A stretch of DNA of 64,000 nucleotides from the NCBI RefSeq assembly GCF_000397065.2, contig NZ_KE007325.1, positions 489,662 to 553,661 on the forward strand, in the 5' to 3' direction. This stretch comes from Marinobacter lipolyticus SM19 (lineage in GTDB: Bacteria; Pseudomonadota; Gammaproteobacteria; Pseudomonadales; Oleiphilaceae). The stretch's first letter is position 1. Each line of letters starts with the position of its first letter. The notes beneath the pieces are model-generated. The model was not told the origin of the DNA. It was given only the letters and a program-made list of their open reading frames with translations, and did no database searches. The position numbers and the translations under genes are program-made. Below, in pieces: positions 34,639 through 43,610 of the stretch.

Positions 34639-36306
34639 ATGACATTTACACGCCATCACAACGTCTGGCCCAAAGAGTTGCCGAAAACCATGACGCTGCC
34701 TGATACCAGCGTTTTTACCAATCTGGAAATTTCCACCCTGCGGTATCCGGATCACACGGCCATCATCTATTACGATGCGCCCATGAGTTACCGCCAGCTA
34801 TTGGCTGAAGTGGAAGCGATGGCCGGCTATCTCCAGGCCCAGGGAGTGAAAAAGGGCGATCGTGTTCTGCTCTACATGCAGAACTCGCCCCAGTATGTGA
34901 TTGCCTACTACGCCATTCTGCGTGCCGACGCGGTGGTGATTCCGGTGAACCCGATGAATCGCGCTGCCGAGCTGGAACACTACATCGCAGATACCGGTGC
35001 GAGTGTGTGCTTTGCCGGCCAGGAACTGGCAGGGTTTATCGCCCCTTTGCTGGAAAGCACGGATCTGGACCAGGTTGTGGTGGCGTCCTACAACACTTAT
35101 GCCAACAAGGACACCGACCTGGAGCTGCCGGCTGAAGTGGCCGCCCCGGCCTGGTCCAAAGAAGTTCCGGGTGTTGTGACCTGGGAGAAGGCGCTGGCCG
35201 CTGAGTATAAGCCGACGGCGCATACCGCCGGCCCGGACGACCTGGCGGTGATTCCCTACAGTTCCGGAACCACCGGCGCGCCCAAAGGCTGCATGCACAC
35301 CCATCGCAGTGTCATGGCCACGGCGGTGCATCGTGCGTTCTGGAATCTGAGTACGGCAAACAGTGTCCAGTTGGCAACGCTGCCGTTTTTCCACGTCACC
35401 GGCATGACCGGCTCCATGAACAGTCCCATCTTCAGTGGCTCGACCACCGTCATTATGACCCGCTGGGACCGCACCACGGCTGCCAGACTGATTGAACGCT
35501 ACCAGATCACCGGCTGGACTAACATCGTCACCATGGCGGTGGATTTCCTGTCGAATCCGGACATCGCCAAGTACGACCTGAGCAGCCTGAACACCATCGG
35601 TGGTGGTGGTGCGGCGATGCCGGAGGCGGTTGCAGCCAAACTCAAGACCATGACGGGGCTGGACTATATCGAAGGCTATGGCCTGTCAGAAACCATGGCG
35701 GCCACTCACATCAATCCGCCGGATCATCCCAAGCCCCAATGCCTGGGCATTCCGGTATTCGATGTCGACAGCCGCATTATTGACGTGGAAACCCTGGAAG
35801 AGAAAGGCCCGGGTGAGGTTGGTGAGATTGTTTCCAGCGGCCCCCAGGTGACCCTGGGGTACTGGAATCGTCCGGCCGAGACCGAGGCCGCCTTTGTGGA
35901 AATCGACGGCAAGCGCTTCTTCCGTACCGGCGATCTCGCCTACTACGACGAGGATGGCTATTTCTTCATGGTGGACCGGGTCAAGCGGATGATTAACGCC
36001 TCAGGTTTCAAGGTCTGGCCATCGGAAGTGGAAGGTCTGATGTACCGGCATCCGGCGATTCACGAAGTGTGCATCATTTCCTCGCCTCATCCCAAGCGGG
36101 GAGAAACGGTAAAGGCCTGCATTGTTCTGACACCGGATGCAGACGGAAAGACCACCGCAGCGGACATCGTCAGCTGGTGCAAGGAGCAAATGGCGGCTTA
36201 CAAGGTGCCTGAAATCATTGAGTTTGTGGATGAGCTGCCAAAGTCTCCCACCGGCAAGCTGATGTGGCGCGCGCTGCAGGAAGAGGAGTGGAAAAGCAAG
36301 GCCTGA
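34639..36306 (+). CDS. AMP-dependent acyl-CoA synthetase
   Basis: 555 aa, ANL superfamily. The P-loop motif is VIPYSSGTTGAPKGCMHTH, A5 is EGYGLSETMAATH, A7-8 FFRTGDLAYYDEDGYFFMVD then RVKRMINASGFKVWP, and the A10 lysine is in LPKSPTGKLMWR. It resembles medium/long-chain or FadD3/PimA-like ligases. The ATG at 34639 follows GAGGGG, 22 bases after surE. It closes the kinase-SurE-ligase run and precedes the liv transporter, so it may activate the acid imported by that system. Confidence 0.92.
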   Translation: MTFTRHHNVWPKELPKTMTLPDTSVFTNLEISTLRYPDHTAIIYYDAPMSYRQLLAEVEAMAGYLQAQGVKKGDRVLLYMQNSPQYVIAYYAILRADAVVIPVNPMNRAAELEHYIADTGASVCFAGQELAGFIAPLLESTDLDQVVVASYNTYANKDTDLELPAEVAAPAWSKEVPGVVTWEKALAAEYKPTAHTAGPDDLAVIPYSSGTTGAPKGCMHTHRSVMATAVHRAFWNLSTANSVQLATLPFFHVTGMTGSMNSPIFSGSTTVIMTRWDRTTAARLIERYQITGWTNIVTMAVDFLSNPDIAKYDLSSLNTIGGGGAAMPEAVAAKLKTMTGLDYIEGYGLSETMAATHINPPDHPKPQCLGIPVFDVDSRIIDVETLEEKGPGEVGEIVSSGPQVTLGYWNRPAETEAAFVEIDGKRFFRTGDLAYYDEDGYFFMVDRVKRMINASGFKVWPSEVEGLMYRHPAIHEVCIISSPHPKRGETVKACIVLTPDADGKTTAADIVSWCKEQMAAYKVPEIIEFVDELPKSPTGKLMWRALQEEEWKSKA

Positions 36307-36327
36307 TGGCCACATTACGATCTTTTC

Positions 36328-36344
36328 GTTTCGCACTGCAGAAT
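36328..36344. promoter_or_regulatory. Putative IclR-type operator 2 (liv operon)
   Basis: GTTTCGC-ACT-GCAGAAT, identical in all 17 bases to operator 1, 125 bases before livH. A TTGACA hexamer starts 14 bases downstream (36358), so the site would lie just upstream of a promoter, suited to activation. Confidence 0.65.
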
Positions 36345-36468
36345 GTGATTCTAAATATTGACATGCGAGACGTTCGATGTAATTGTTTCATCATGCTGAT
36401 GCGGGGTCGCAAGACCCTGCTCAAAACCGCATAACTCGCTACAACAACAAAACAGCGGAGGAGCACAC

Positions 36469-37332
36469 TTGAACCTTTTCTTTCAACAAATCATCAATGG
36501 GTTAACCCTGGGGAGTATCTACGGTCTCGTAGCCCTGGGACTGACCCTGGTCTACGGGATACTCCACATCCCGAACTTCGCACACGGTGCGCTGTATATG
36601 GTCGGCGCTTTCATGTCCTACTTCTTCATGGTGGACCTGGGAGCGCATTACTGGGTTGCCATGGCTGGTTCCGCCATTGTAGTGGCCGCCCTGGCGGTAT
36701 TGTGTGAGCGCCTGGTATTCCATCCCCTGAGGCATTCACCGCCGATTCATGACAAGATCGCCGCCATTGGTATTCTGTTGTTCCTGGAAGCGGTGGTGCA
36801 GATGTTCTGGGGTTCGGATTTCCGCCGCATGTCTTCGCCGTTTACCGGCATCCTGAATTTCGACGGCTTGATCATCCCTGAACAGCGTCTGCTGATCATT
36901 GCCGGTGCGTTCGTACTGGTGGTCGCCCTGCAACTGTTCCTGCGCAAGACGATGACCGGTGCGACCATCATCGCCATGGCCCAGAGCCGTGACGGCGCCT
37001 TCCTGGTGGGAATCGATGCCAACCGCGTGGCGATGATGACCTTTGCCATCTCCGGTGTGCTGGCCGCATTCGCCGCCACTCTCTACGCGCCGATCAACCT
37101 GGTGTACCCCGCCATGGGCCACCTGGTCATCATGAAAGCCTTCGTGATTATTATCCTCGGTGGCATGGGCAGCATTCCCGGTGCCATCGTCGGCGGCATG
37201 ATTATCGGCTTCGCCGAGGCCCTCGGCGGGTTCTACATCTCCACATCCTATAAGGACATCATCGCCTTCGGCCTGTTGGTGCTGATCCTGTCCGTTCGTC
37301 CACAGGGCCTGTTCGCGAAGGGGGCGCACTGA
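36469..37332 (+). CDS. livH: Branched-chain-type ABC transporter permease LivH
   Basis: 287 aa with about eight membrane helices. It begins at a TTG 471 bases short of nothing else useful: GGAGG lies five bases upstream and the first residues NLFFQQIINGLTLGSIYGLV match the family start exactly. Other motifs are GLTLVYGILHIPNFAHGALY and ILGGMGSIPGAIVGG. Together with LivM it forms the channel of a HAAT-family importer for amino acids, amides, urea or aromatic and other carboxylates. It heads a livHMGF-binding-protein operon. Confidence 0.94.
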   Translation: MNLFFQQIINGLTLGSIYGLVALGLTLVYGILHIPNFAHGALYMVGAFMSYFFMVDLGAHYWVAMAGSAIVVAALAVLCERLVFHPLRHSPPIHDKIAAIGILLFLEAVVQMFWGSDFRRMSSPFTGILNFDGLIIPEQRLLIIAGAFVLVVALQLFLRKTMTGATIIAMAQSRDGAFLVGIDANRVAMMTFAISGVLAAFAATLYAPINLVYPAMGHLVIMKAFVIIILGGMGSIPGAIVGGMIIGFAEALGGFYISTSYKDIIAFGLLVLILSVRPQGLFAKGAH

Positions 37333-37334
37333 TC

Positions 37335-38366
37335 ATGTTCAAGTTCGCATCCATGTTGATGACGCCAGCCGCCAAGTACCTGATGCTGGCCTTTGCCGTG
37401 CTGTTTCCGCTGGTCGCGGCGAACGAATATCAGGTGTACGTGATGGCCACCGCCTTTGTCTGGGCGATAGCGGTCTACGGCCTTAACATCATTACCGGTT
37501 TCTGCGGCCAGCTGAACCTGGCCCACGGCGGTTTCTTTGCCATTGGTGCCTACACCCTGGGCCTGCTGACCGCCGACTTTGGCTGGAGCTTCTGGCCGGC
37601 CTTTGTGGCTGCACTGGTCACGACCGCCGTACTCGGTTTTCTGGTGGGTATTGTCTCCCTGCGACTGAAAGAGCACTACTTTGCCATCTTTACCCTGTGC
37701 GTGGGTTTCATCATCTACCTGTTGATCGACAAGTGGGAAGAACTGACTCATGGCGCCATTGGCGTTCGTGACATCGCCGCCCCCTACGGCTTCGGTGTGG
37801 TGGATTTCACCGACACCACGCCGTTCTACTACCTGGTGCTGGCGTTCCTGGTGTTCGCTATCTGGTTCATGGGGCGGTTGTCCAAGTCTCTGCTGGGGCG
37901 GACATTCCTCGCCATTCGCAACGGTGACGAGCTGGCCCAGTCCCTGGGTATCAACCTGATGCGCAACAAAGTGCTGGCGTTTGTCCTGTCCACCACCTAC
38001 GCCGGTCTGGCCGGTGCCCTGTATGCGGGGATGGTGCGTTTCATCGGTCCGGATGAGGCCAATATCCAACATACATTCGACATGATCACCTACCTGTTGG
38101 TGGGCGGCATCGGCACCATCATGGGGCCGCTGCTGGGTACCATCGGCATTGTGTGGATCACCCAGTCCCTGCAGTTCCTGGAAGAGTACCGGATGATCAT
38201 TTTCGGTCCGCTACTGGTGCTGCTGGTGATCTTCTTCCCGAGGGGTATTACCGGTTCTTTCCTGACCTGGATGCACCGCAAGTCCCAGGCCTTGGTGCCT
38301 GGCAAAAAGCGTGAGGAAAGCAAGGTGAATACGGTTCAACCCAGGGAGGCAGAAAGCAATGCTTAA
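37335..38366 (+). CDS. livM: Branched-chain-type ABC transporter permease LivM
   Basis: 343 aa, about nine membrane helices, with NIITGFCGQLNLAHGGFFAI and GRTFLAIRNGDELAQSLGIN characteristic of LivM. It pairs with LivH. The gene starts 2 bases after the livH stop, and its end overlaps livG by 8 bases, so the operon is tightly coupled. The C-terminal 30 residues are a polar cytoplasmic tail. Confidence 0.95.
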   Translation: MFKFASMLMTPAAKYLMLAFAVLFPLVAANEYQVYVMATAFVWAIAVYGLNIITGFCGQLNLAHGGFFAIGAYTLGLLTADFGWSFWPAFVAALVTTAVLGFLVGIVSLRLKEHYFAIFTLCVGFIIYLLIDKWEELTHGAIGVRDIAAPYGFGVVDFTDTTPFYYLVLAFLVFAIWFMGRLSKSLLGRTFLAIRNGDELAQSLGINLMRNKVLAFVLSTTYAGLAGALYAGMVRFIGPDEANIQHTFDMITYLLVGGIGTIMGPLLGTIGIVWITQSLQFLEEYRMIIFGPLLVLLVIFFPRGITGSFLTWMHRKSQALVPGKKREESKVNTVQPREAESNA

Positions 38367-39129
38367 GGTAGAACATCTGACCAAAATGTTTGGCGGCCTG
38401 GCCGCGGTGAACGATGTCTCGGTGGAATTCGAGACGGGCAAGATCAACGCCATTATCGGGCCGAACGGGGCCGGAAAAAGTACCTTTTTCAATCTGATCT
38501 CCGGTATGCACGAGCCGACGTCCGGCCGCATCCTGTTGGGCGGTGTGGACGTCACCAAACTGCCCAGCGACAAGGTGGCACGGCTGGGTGTCGGAAGGAC
38601 TTTCCAGACCACCAACCTGTTCGAGCAGGCGACCGTGCTGGATAACCTGATCGTGGGGCATCGGCTGCGCACCCGCTCCGGATTGTGGGATGTGCTGATC
38701 AACAGCAAACGCCTGCAACGGGAAGAAAAATCCGCTCGGGACAAAGCGATGGAAGCCCTTGAGTTTGTGGGGCTTACCCATGTGGCGGGCCAGTTTATTG
38801 CCGACATCACCCAGGAAGAGCGCAAACGCGTTGCCTTCGCGCTGGCGCTGGCCACCGATCCCAAGATTGTCCTGCTGGACGAACCCGCCGCCGGGATAAA
38901 TCCGGAGGAAACCGTCGGTTTTGCCGCGCTGATGCGCAAGATGGTGGACGAGAAAGGACTGACCGTCTGCCTGATCGAGCACAAGATGGACATGATTATG
39001 AGCCTTGCGGACAAGATCATGGTGCTGGACCACGGCGAGAAGATTGCCGAGGGCACGCCGGAAGAAGTGCGCAACAATCCGGTGGTGATCGAGGCCTACC
39101 TGGGAGGTGATGAAGATGCTGCAGCTTAA
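38359..39129 (+). CDS. livG: Branched-chain-type ABC transporter ATP-binding protein LivG
   Basis: 256 aa. Walker A is GPNGAGKSTFFN, Walker B KIVLLDEPAAGINP, and the signature region reads DITQEERKRVAFALAL, in which the usual LSGG-like motif is replaced by ITQEE. Such variation is seen in some HAAT-family LivG proteins but is worth noting. It overlaps livM and livF at its two ends. It drives import together with LivF. Confidence 0.93.
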   Translation: MLKVEHLTKMFGGLAAVNDVSVEFETGKINAIIGPNGAGKSTFFNLISGMHEPTSGRILLGGVDVTKLPSDKVARLGVGRTFQTTNLFEQATVLDNLIVGHRLRTRSGLWDVLINSKRLQREEKSARDKAMEALEFVGLTHVAGQFIADITQEERKRVAFALALATDPKIVLLDEPAAGINPEETVGFAALMRKMVDEKGLTVCLIEHKMDMIMSLADKIMVLDHGEKIAEGTPEEVRNNPVVIEAYLGGDEDAAA

Positions 39130-39823
39130 TCATGTCGACGTCTGCTACGGCAGCTTCAAGGCTCTGACGAACATTTCAATGTCCGTGGATACCGGGGAAC
39201 TGGTGGTGCTGCTGGGGGCCAATGGCGCGGGTAAAACCAGTCTGTTCAATGCCATCAGTGGTCTGGTGAAGCCCGCCGCCGGCGACATTCTTTTCGAAGA
39301 CAAGCAGCTCAACGGCATGAAGGCCAGCGCCATTGTATCCAACGGTGTGGTGCAGTGTGCCGAAGGGCGCAAGCTGTTCCCCGAGATGAGGGTAATGCAG
39401 AACCTGATGATGGGGGCCTATGTGCACCGTCGGGATCGTCAGGGCAACCGGAAACGTCTGAATGAGGTGCTGGAGCTGTTTCCGATCCTCGGAGACAAGG
39501 CCAATGAGTCGGCCGGATCGTTGTCCGGTGGCCAGCAACAGATGGTGGCCATCGGTCGCGCCATGATGAGCCGGCCGCGCTTGTTGATGCTGGACGAACC
39601 ATCCCTGGGCCTTGCCCCGTTGGTGGTCAAGCAGATGTTCGAAACCATCAGACAGATAAACAGTCTGGGCACAACCGTGTTGCTGGCTGAACAGAATGCT
39701 TTCGCGGCCCTCAAGATTGCCAATCGCGCGTACGTCATGGAAAACGGCCACCTGGTCATGGAAGGTGACCGGGAAGCGATGCTTGGCAATGAGCAGGTTC
39801 GCAAGGCGTACATCGGGGCCTGA
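39116..39823 (+). CDS. livF: Branched-chain-type ABC transporter ATP-binding protein LivF
   Basis: 235 aa. Walker A is GANGAGKTSLFN, the signature LSGGQQQMVAIGRAMM and Walker B LLMLDEPSLGLAP. ATG at 39116 is chosen because GGAGG lies 8 bases upstream; earlier in-frame GTG and ATG codons at 39107 and 39110 are too close to it. The start lies within the end of livG (14-base overlap). It is the second ATPase of the transporter. Confidence 0.94.
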   Translation: MLQLNHVDVCYGSFKALTNISMSVDTGELVVLLGANGAGKTSLFNAISGLVKPAAGDILFEDKQLNGMKASAIVSNGVVQCAEGRKLFPEMRVMQNLMMGAYVHRRDRQGNRKRLNEVLELFPILGDKANESAGSLSGGQQQMVAIGRAMMSRPRLLMLDEPSLGLAPLVVKQMFETIRQINSLGTTVLLAEQNAFAALKIANRAYVMENGHLVMEGDREAMLGNEQVRKAYIGA

Positions 39824-39876
39824 CTGGCCTCAAACAACAATTATAGAGACACGCACAACACAACCAGGAGACAACA

Positions 39877-41025
39877 ATGAAAATAGCCAAAAAACTGGGT
39901 CAGGCTGTCGCGACGGTAACCCTGGGCATGAGTCTGTCCGCCGGTGCCATGGCGGGCGAAGTGAATATTGGGTTCACCGGTCCGCTGAGCGGCGGCGCAG
40001 CACTCTACGGCGAAAACACGCTGTCCGGATTGCGGATGGCTGTTGAGGAAATCAACGCGGCGGGCGGTTTCGACCTGAACGGCGAGAAGACCACGGTGAA
40101 CCTGGTTTCCCTGGATGACCGGTACTCACCGGCTCAGGCGGCCACCAACGCCAAGCGTCTGAAGCAGGAATCCAACGTTTCGGCGATATTTGTGCCTCAT
40201 TCCGGCGGCATTTTTGCCCTTCAGGACTTCAACGAGAAAGATGATTTCCTGCTGATGGCCTACTCCAGTGTGCCCAGCATTACTGAAAAGGGAAACAGTC
40301 TGACCCTGCGCATTCCGCCCACTTTTGATGGATACGTCAGAGCCTTTACCGACTACGCGCTGGAGCACCAGGGCAAGAAGCTGGGCATGGGTGGCGCCAC
40401 TCACGAGTACGCGAAGATCTGGGGCTCCATGGTCAAGAAAGAGTGGGAATCCAAGGGCGGTGAAGTCGTTTCGGATACTCCCATGGACTACAACAAGTCG
40501 GCGGATTTCTTTACTGGCGTCAGCCGCATTATCGCCGAGGCTCCGGACGTGATGTTTGTGGGCGGTGCCTCCGAGCCGACCGGCCTGGTAGTACAGCAGG
40601 CACGTCAGATGGGTTTCCAGGGTGGCTTCATCGTGATGGATCAGGCCAAGATTGATGAAGTAGCCAAGGTCGCTGGCGGTCTGGATATGGTGGAAGGCGC
40701 CATTGGAGTGGTGCCGCTGAGCGTGTATGAAACCGATGCGGCGAAAGACTTCATCGAGCGTTACAAGGCGGAGTACGGCAAGATGCCTGGCTCTGAAGCG
40801 GCCTATAACTACCTGGCCCTGCATGCCCTCGTGGAAGCCATGGACGCCACTGAGTCCACCGACCCGAAAACCCTTCGAGCGGCTGTCGGTGATGCCCTGA
40901 AGAGCATGGATGTGAGCAAGAACCCGTATGAGGTCACTGAAGTGACCGAAAACGGCGGATTTGTCACCGAGACCACGCTGGCTGTCGTGAAAGACGGTGA
41001 AATTGTTCGCGAGGAAATCGACTGA
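39877..41025 (+). CDS. Periplasmic ligand-binding protein, LivJ/LivK type
   Basis: 382 aa with a signal peptide ending AGAMAGE. The mature protein begins VNIGFTGPLSGGAALYGENT, as in peripla_BP_6 family members. Ligands in this family range from leucine to amides, benzoates and other acids. It follows livF by 53 bases and has CAGGAGA before the ATG. A small hairpin lies after its stop. The absence of other amino-acid genes and the acyl-CoA context suggest a carboxylic acid rather than leucine. Confidence 0.92.
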   Translation: MKIAKKLGQAVATVTLGMSLSAGAMAGEVNIGFTGPLSGGAALYGENTLSGLRMAVEEINAAGGFDLNGEKTTVNLVSLDDRYSPAQAATNAKRLKQESNVSAIFVPHSGGIFALQDFNEKDDFLLMAYSSVPSITEKGNSLTLRIPPTFDGYVRAFTDYALEHQGKKLGMGGATHEYAKIWGSMVKKEWESKGGEVVSDTPMDYNKSADFFTGVSRIIAEAPDVMFVGGASEPTGLVVQQARQMGFQGGFIVMDQAKIDEVAKVAGGLDMVEGAIGVVPLSVYETDAAKDFIERYKAEYGKMPGSEAAYNYLALHALVEAMDATESTDPKTLRAAVGDALKSMDVSKNPYEVTEVTENGGFVTETTLAVVKDGEIVREEID

Positions 41026-41045
41026 CAGACCTGTCTTAAAACAAA

Positions 41046-41065
41046 AAGGGGCCGGAAGGCCCCTT
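41046..41065. terminator. Terminator-like hairpin after the liv operon
   Basis: An 8-bp stem AAGGGGCC/GGCCCCTT with a GGAA loop lies between the convergent binding-protein and MaoC genes. A run of A precedes it, giving a U-tract for the minus-strand transcript as well; the plus-strand T-run is short. Confidence 0.7.
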
Positions 41066-41084
41066 CAGATATGTAACGAATGCT

Positions 41085-41540
41085 TTACTCCACGTACATC
41101 ACCAGATTCTCCGCCACACAGGCGGGCTTGTCTTCGCCCCGGATCTCCACGGTCGTCTTGTAGGCTGCCAGCGTGCGCTGGTCATCCACTTTGGTGACGC
41201 TCTGAAGCTCTACCCGGGTGCGGATATCGGAACCGGACCTGACCGCTGCCGGGAACCTCAGCTTGTTCATGCCGTAGTTGATGCTGGCGCTGGTACCGGT
41301 CACCGTCATCAATTGCTGGTTGAGTTGGGGGATCAATGACACAGTAAGGAATCCATGAGCCACTGGGCTCTTCCACGGCGCTTCCCGCTCGGCCCGTTCC
41401 ACGTCCACATGAATCCACTGGTGATCACCCGTAGCATCGGCGAATGCCTGGATCATGTCCTGGCTAATGGTCTTCCAGGGACTGTGGCCGATAACCACAC
41501 CGGTGTAGCTGTCCAGATCATTTAACGCGATGGATACCAT
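41085..41540 (-). CDS. MaoC-family enoyl-CoA hydratase-like protein
   Basis: 151 aa, hotdog fold. The R-hydratase motif is seen as FADATGDHQWIHVDVERA, with Asp and His at the expected catalytic positions, followed by SPVAHGFLTVSLIPQL. Such enzymes hydrate trans-2-enoyl-CoA to the R-3-hydroxy form or dehydrate in reverse. The ATG at 41540 has GGAG six bases upstream. It is 30 bases downstream of the aldolase-like gene on the same strand. Confidence 0.9.
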   Translation of the reverse strand: MVSIALNDLDSYTGVVIGHSPWKTISQDMIQAFADATGDHQWIHVDVERAEREAPWKSPVAHGFLTVSLIPQLNQQLMTVTGTSASINYGMNKLRFPAAVRSGSDIRTRVELQSVTKVDDQRTLAAYKTTVEIRGEDKPACVAENLVMYVE

Positions 41541-41570
41541 CAAAGTCTCCTTTTGTTCTTGTCAGTGGAT

Positions 41571-42329
41571 TCAAACGGCGTAACCCGGATTCTTGCTGTC
41601 CAGGAGTCGCACCAGTGCAGGCCATGTCAGTGCAGCTGCGCCACCCAGCGCCTGAGACTGGTCGGCTGTGGTCTGAATGGCCTGTTGCGAGGGCAGGTAG
41701 GTCGGGCCACAGCTCTGGGCCTTGACCTGGATTTCGCAGGCTTTCATCAGAAAATACAGGTAGGTAAAGGTTTCCGGTACGTCCTTGCCCGCGGTCAGTA
41801 CCCCATGATTGCGTAACAGCATCATCGACTTGTCACCCAGATCCCTGATCAGCCGTTCCCGCTCGTCGAGGTTCAGGGCGACGCCCTCGTAATCGTGGTA
41901 GCTCAGGTGGTTCAGGCACAGCATCGCAGTCTGGCTCAGGGGGAGCAGACCATCCCGATGGGCGGATACGGCAACACCATCGGGTGCGTGCAGGTGCATC
42001 ACCGCGCCGGCATCTTCGCGCCCCATATGTACGGCACTATGGATGGTGAAGCCCGCTGGATTGACACGGCTGAGGTTGCCAGACTCCACTACCTGTCCGT
42101 CCTGATCCACCTTCACCAGCGAGGACGCGGTGATTTCATGGAACAGCAACCCATAGGGGTTGATCAGAAAATGGTGATCCGGTCCCGGCACCCGGGCGGA
42201 CAGGTGGGTGAATACCAGATCGTCCCAGCCGAACAGGGCGACCAGTCGGTAGGCGGCGGCCAGTTCGGTACGTACTTTCCATTCGGCTTTTCTCAGGTCC
42301 TGCTGTGATTGATCACTTGTTGTTGTCAC
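41571..42329 (-). CDS. Class II aldolase/adducin family protein
   Basis: 252 aa. The zinc-binding histidines are in AVMHLHAPDG and the later LLRNHGVLTAG, with FTHLSARVPGPDHHFLINP near the N-terminus. Members include sugar-phosphate aldolases and adducin-like proteins, and several act on non-sugar substrates. The start codon is GTG with GAGGAC upstream. Its place between MaoC and two acyl-CoA dehydrogenases suggests a carbon-carbon cleavage or decarboxylation step of the acid pathway, but this is inference. Confidence 0.88.
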   Translation of the reverse strand: MTTTSDQSQQDLRKAEWKVRTELAAAYRLVALFGWDDLVFTHLSARVPGPDHHFLINPYGLLFHEITASSLVKVDQDGQVVESGNLSRVNPAGFTIHSAVHMGREDAGAVMHLHAPDGVAVSAHRDGLLPLSQTAMLCLNHLSYHDYEGVALNLDERERLIRDLGDKSMMLLRNHGVLTAGKDVPETFTYLYFLMKACEIQVKAQSCGPTYLPSQQAIQTTADQSQALGGAAALTWPALVRLLDSKNPGYAV

Positions 42330-42375
42330 CGTGATGTCCTCAACCTATGAAAAAAATTTTCCGCAGTGTACGGCA

Positions 42376-42404
42376 TAAAAAAGGGGGTGGCTGCCGCCAC
42401 CCCC
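42376..42404 (-). terminator. Rho-independent terminator of the acyl-CoA dehydrogenase pair
   Basis: On the minus strand a perfect 9-bp stem GGGGGTGGC/GCCACCCCC with a 4-base loop is followed by TTTTTT. It lies 54 bases past the stop of the 42458 gene. Confidence 0.88.
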
Positions 42405-42457
42405 GCAAAAGACCCCTGACTGGATAGAGAGGCCCAGGCTCACAAGTCCAACGCCTG

Positions 42458-43600
42458 TTAGCTGGCCTGCAGCAGGGAGGCGTAATGTTCCAGGTGGAAA
42501 TCGTCGTCGCCCAGCTGGTGATTGATGGCGATCAATCGCTTGGCATAGTGGGCAAAGTTGTACTCCCAGGTCATGCCGATACCACCGTGAGACTGAATAC
42601 CGGCCTCGGAAATAAACTGACCGGCCCGACCAATCACGTTCTTGGCCGCAGCCAGCACACGACGGCGTTCATCACTCTGTTCGCTGTCGGCGACGCTGGC
42701 GGACAGAATGGCCATGGAACGTGCCTGCTCCAGTTCGGACATCATGTCCACCATACGGTGCTGCAGTACCTGGAACTTGCCGATGGGTACGCCAAACTGC
42801 TTGCGCTGTTTGAGGTAGTCCAGGGTCAGTTCGTTGGCCATTTCCATCACGCCCACGGCTTCGGCGCACAGTGCGGCAATCGCACGGCCGGCCTGATATT
42901 CGATGACGTTAGCTGCGTTGCCTTCCTCACCCAGCAGCGCATCTGCGCCGACCTGCACGTTGTTGAGGGTAATGTCGCAGCCCTTGGCACCGTCGATGGT
43001 GGGGTAGGTGCGGCGTTCAACACCGGCAGTTTCCGGGCTCAGGGCAAACAGGCTGATGCCGTCGGCCTCGCGGGAATCACCCGAAGTGCGGGCGGAAACG
43101 ATGATCAGATCGGCACAGTGGCCGCCGATCACCACCGCCTTGCGGCCGTTCAGGACATAGCCTTCACCCTTTTTCTCTGCACGGGTTTCCACGTTGTTCA
43201 GGTCATAGAAGCTCTGGGGCTCCTGCAGGCCGACGGCGGCTTTCAGTTCGCCACTGGCGATACCGGCAAGCCAGTGTTCCTTCTGGTTATCGTTGCCGGT
43301 CTGATCGATCAGGCCGCCACCCAGAATGACCGACTGCATGTACGGTTCCAGGCACAGGCCTCGCCCCAGTTCCGCCATCACAGACTGAACTTCCACGCCG
43401 CCCCCGCCGAAGCCCCCAAGTTCTTCGGAGAAAGGCACCGCAGTCAGGCCCAGCTCGCTGAGCTGTTGCCAGAAATCGGCACTGAAACCCAGGTTGGTCT
43501 CGCTGAATTCCAGGCGCTTTTCAAAACTGTATTCACCGCGCACCAGACGCGCCACGGTGTCCTGCAGCATCTGCTGCTCTTCATTGAGTCGGAAATCCAT
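42458..43600 (-). CDS. Acyl-CoA dehydrogenase, small-subunit type (PimD/FadE-like)
   Basis: 380 aa. The ACAD core is visible (VGLQEPQSFYDL; KAVVIGGHCADLIIV; QFGVPIGKFQVLQHRMVDMM; IQSHGGIGMTWEY). It lacks the Glu-containing C-terminal motif, ending instead GDDDFHLEHYASLL. This pattern is typical of one half of a heteromeric enzyme such as PimD or the actinobacterial FadE pairs, where the partner supplies part of the active site. It is 10 bases downstream of the 43611 ACAD gene, the probable partner. Confidence 0.9.
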   Translation of the reverse strand: MDFRLNEEQQMLQDTVARLVRGEYSFEKRLEFSETNLGFSADFWQQLSELGLTAVPFSEELGGFGGGGVEVQSVMAELGRGLCLEPYMQSVILGGGLIDQTGNDNQKEHWLAGIASGELKAAVGLQEPQSFYDLNNVETRAEKKGEGYVLNGRKAVVIGGHCADLIIVSARTSGDSREADGISLFALSPETAGVERRTYPTIDGAKGCDITLNNVQVGADALLGEEGNAANVIEYQAGRAIAALCAEAVGVMEMANELTLDYLKQRKQFGVPIGKFQVLQHRMVDMMSELEQARSMAILSASVADSEQSDERRRVLAAAKNVIGRAGQFISEAGIQSHGGIGMTWEYNFAHYAKRLIAINHQLGDDDFHLEHYASLLQAS

Positions 43601-43610
43601 GGTCGCCTCC

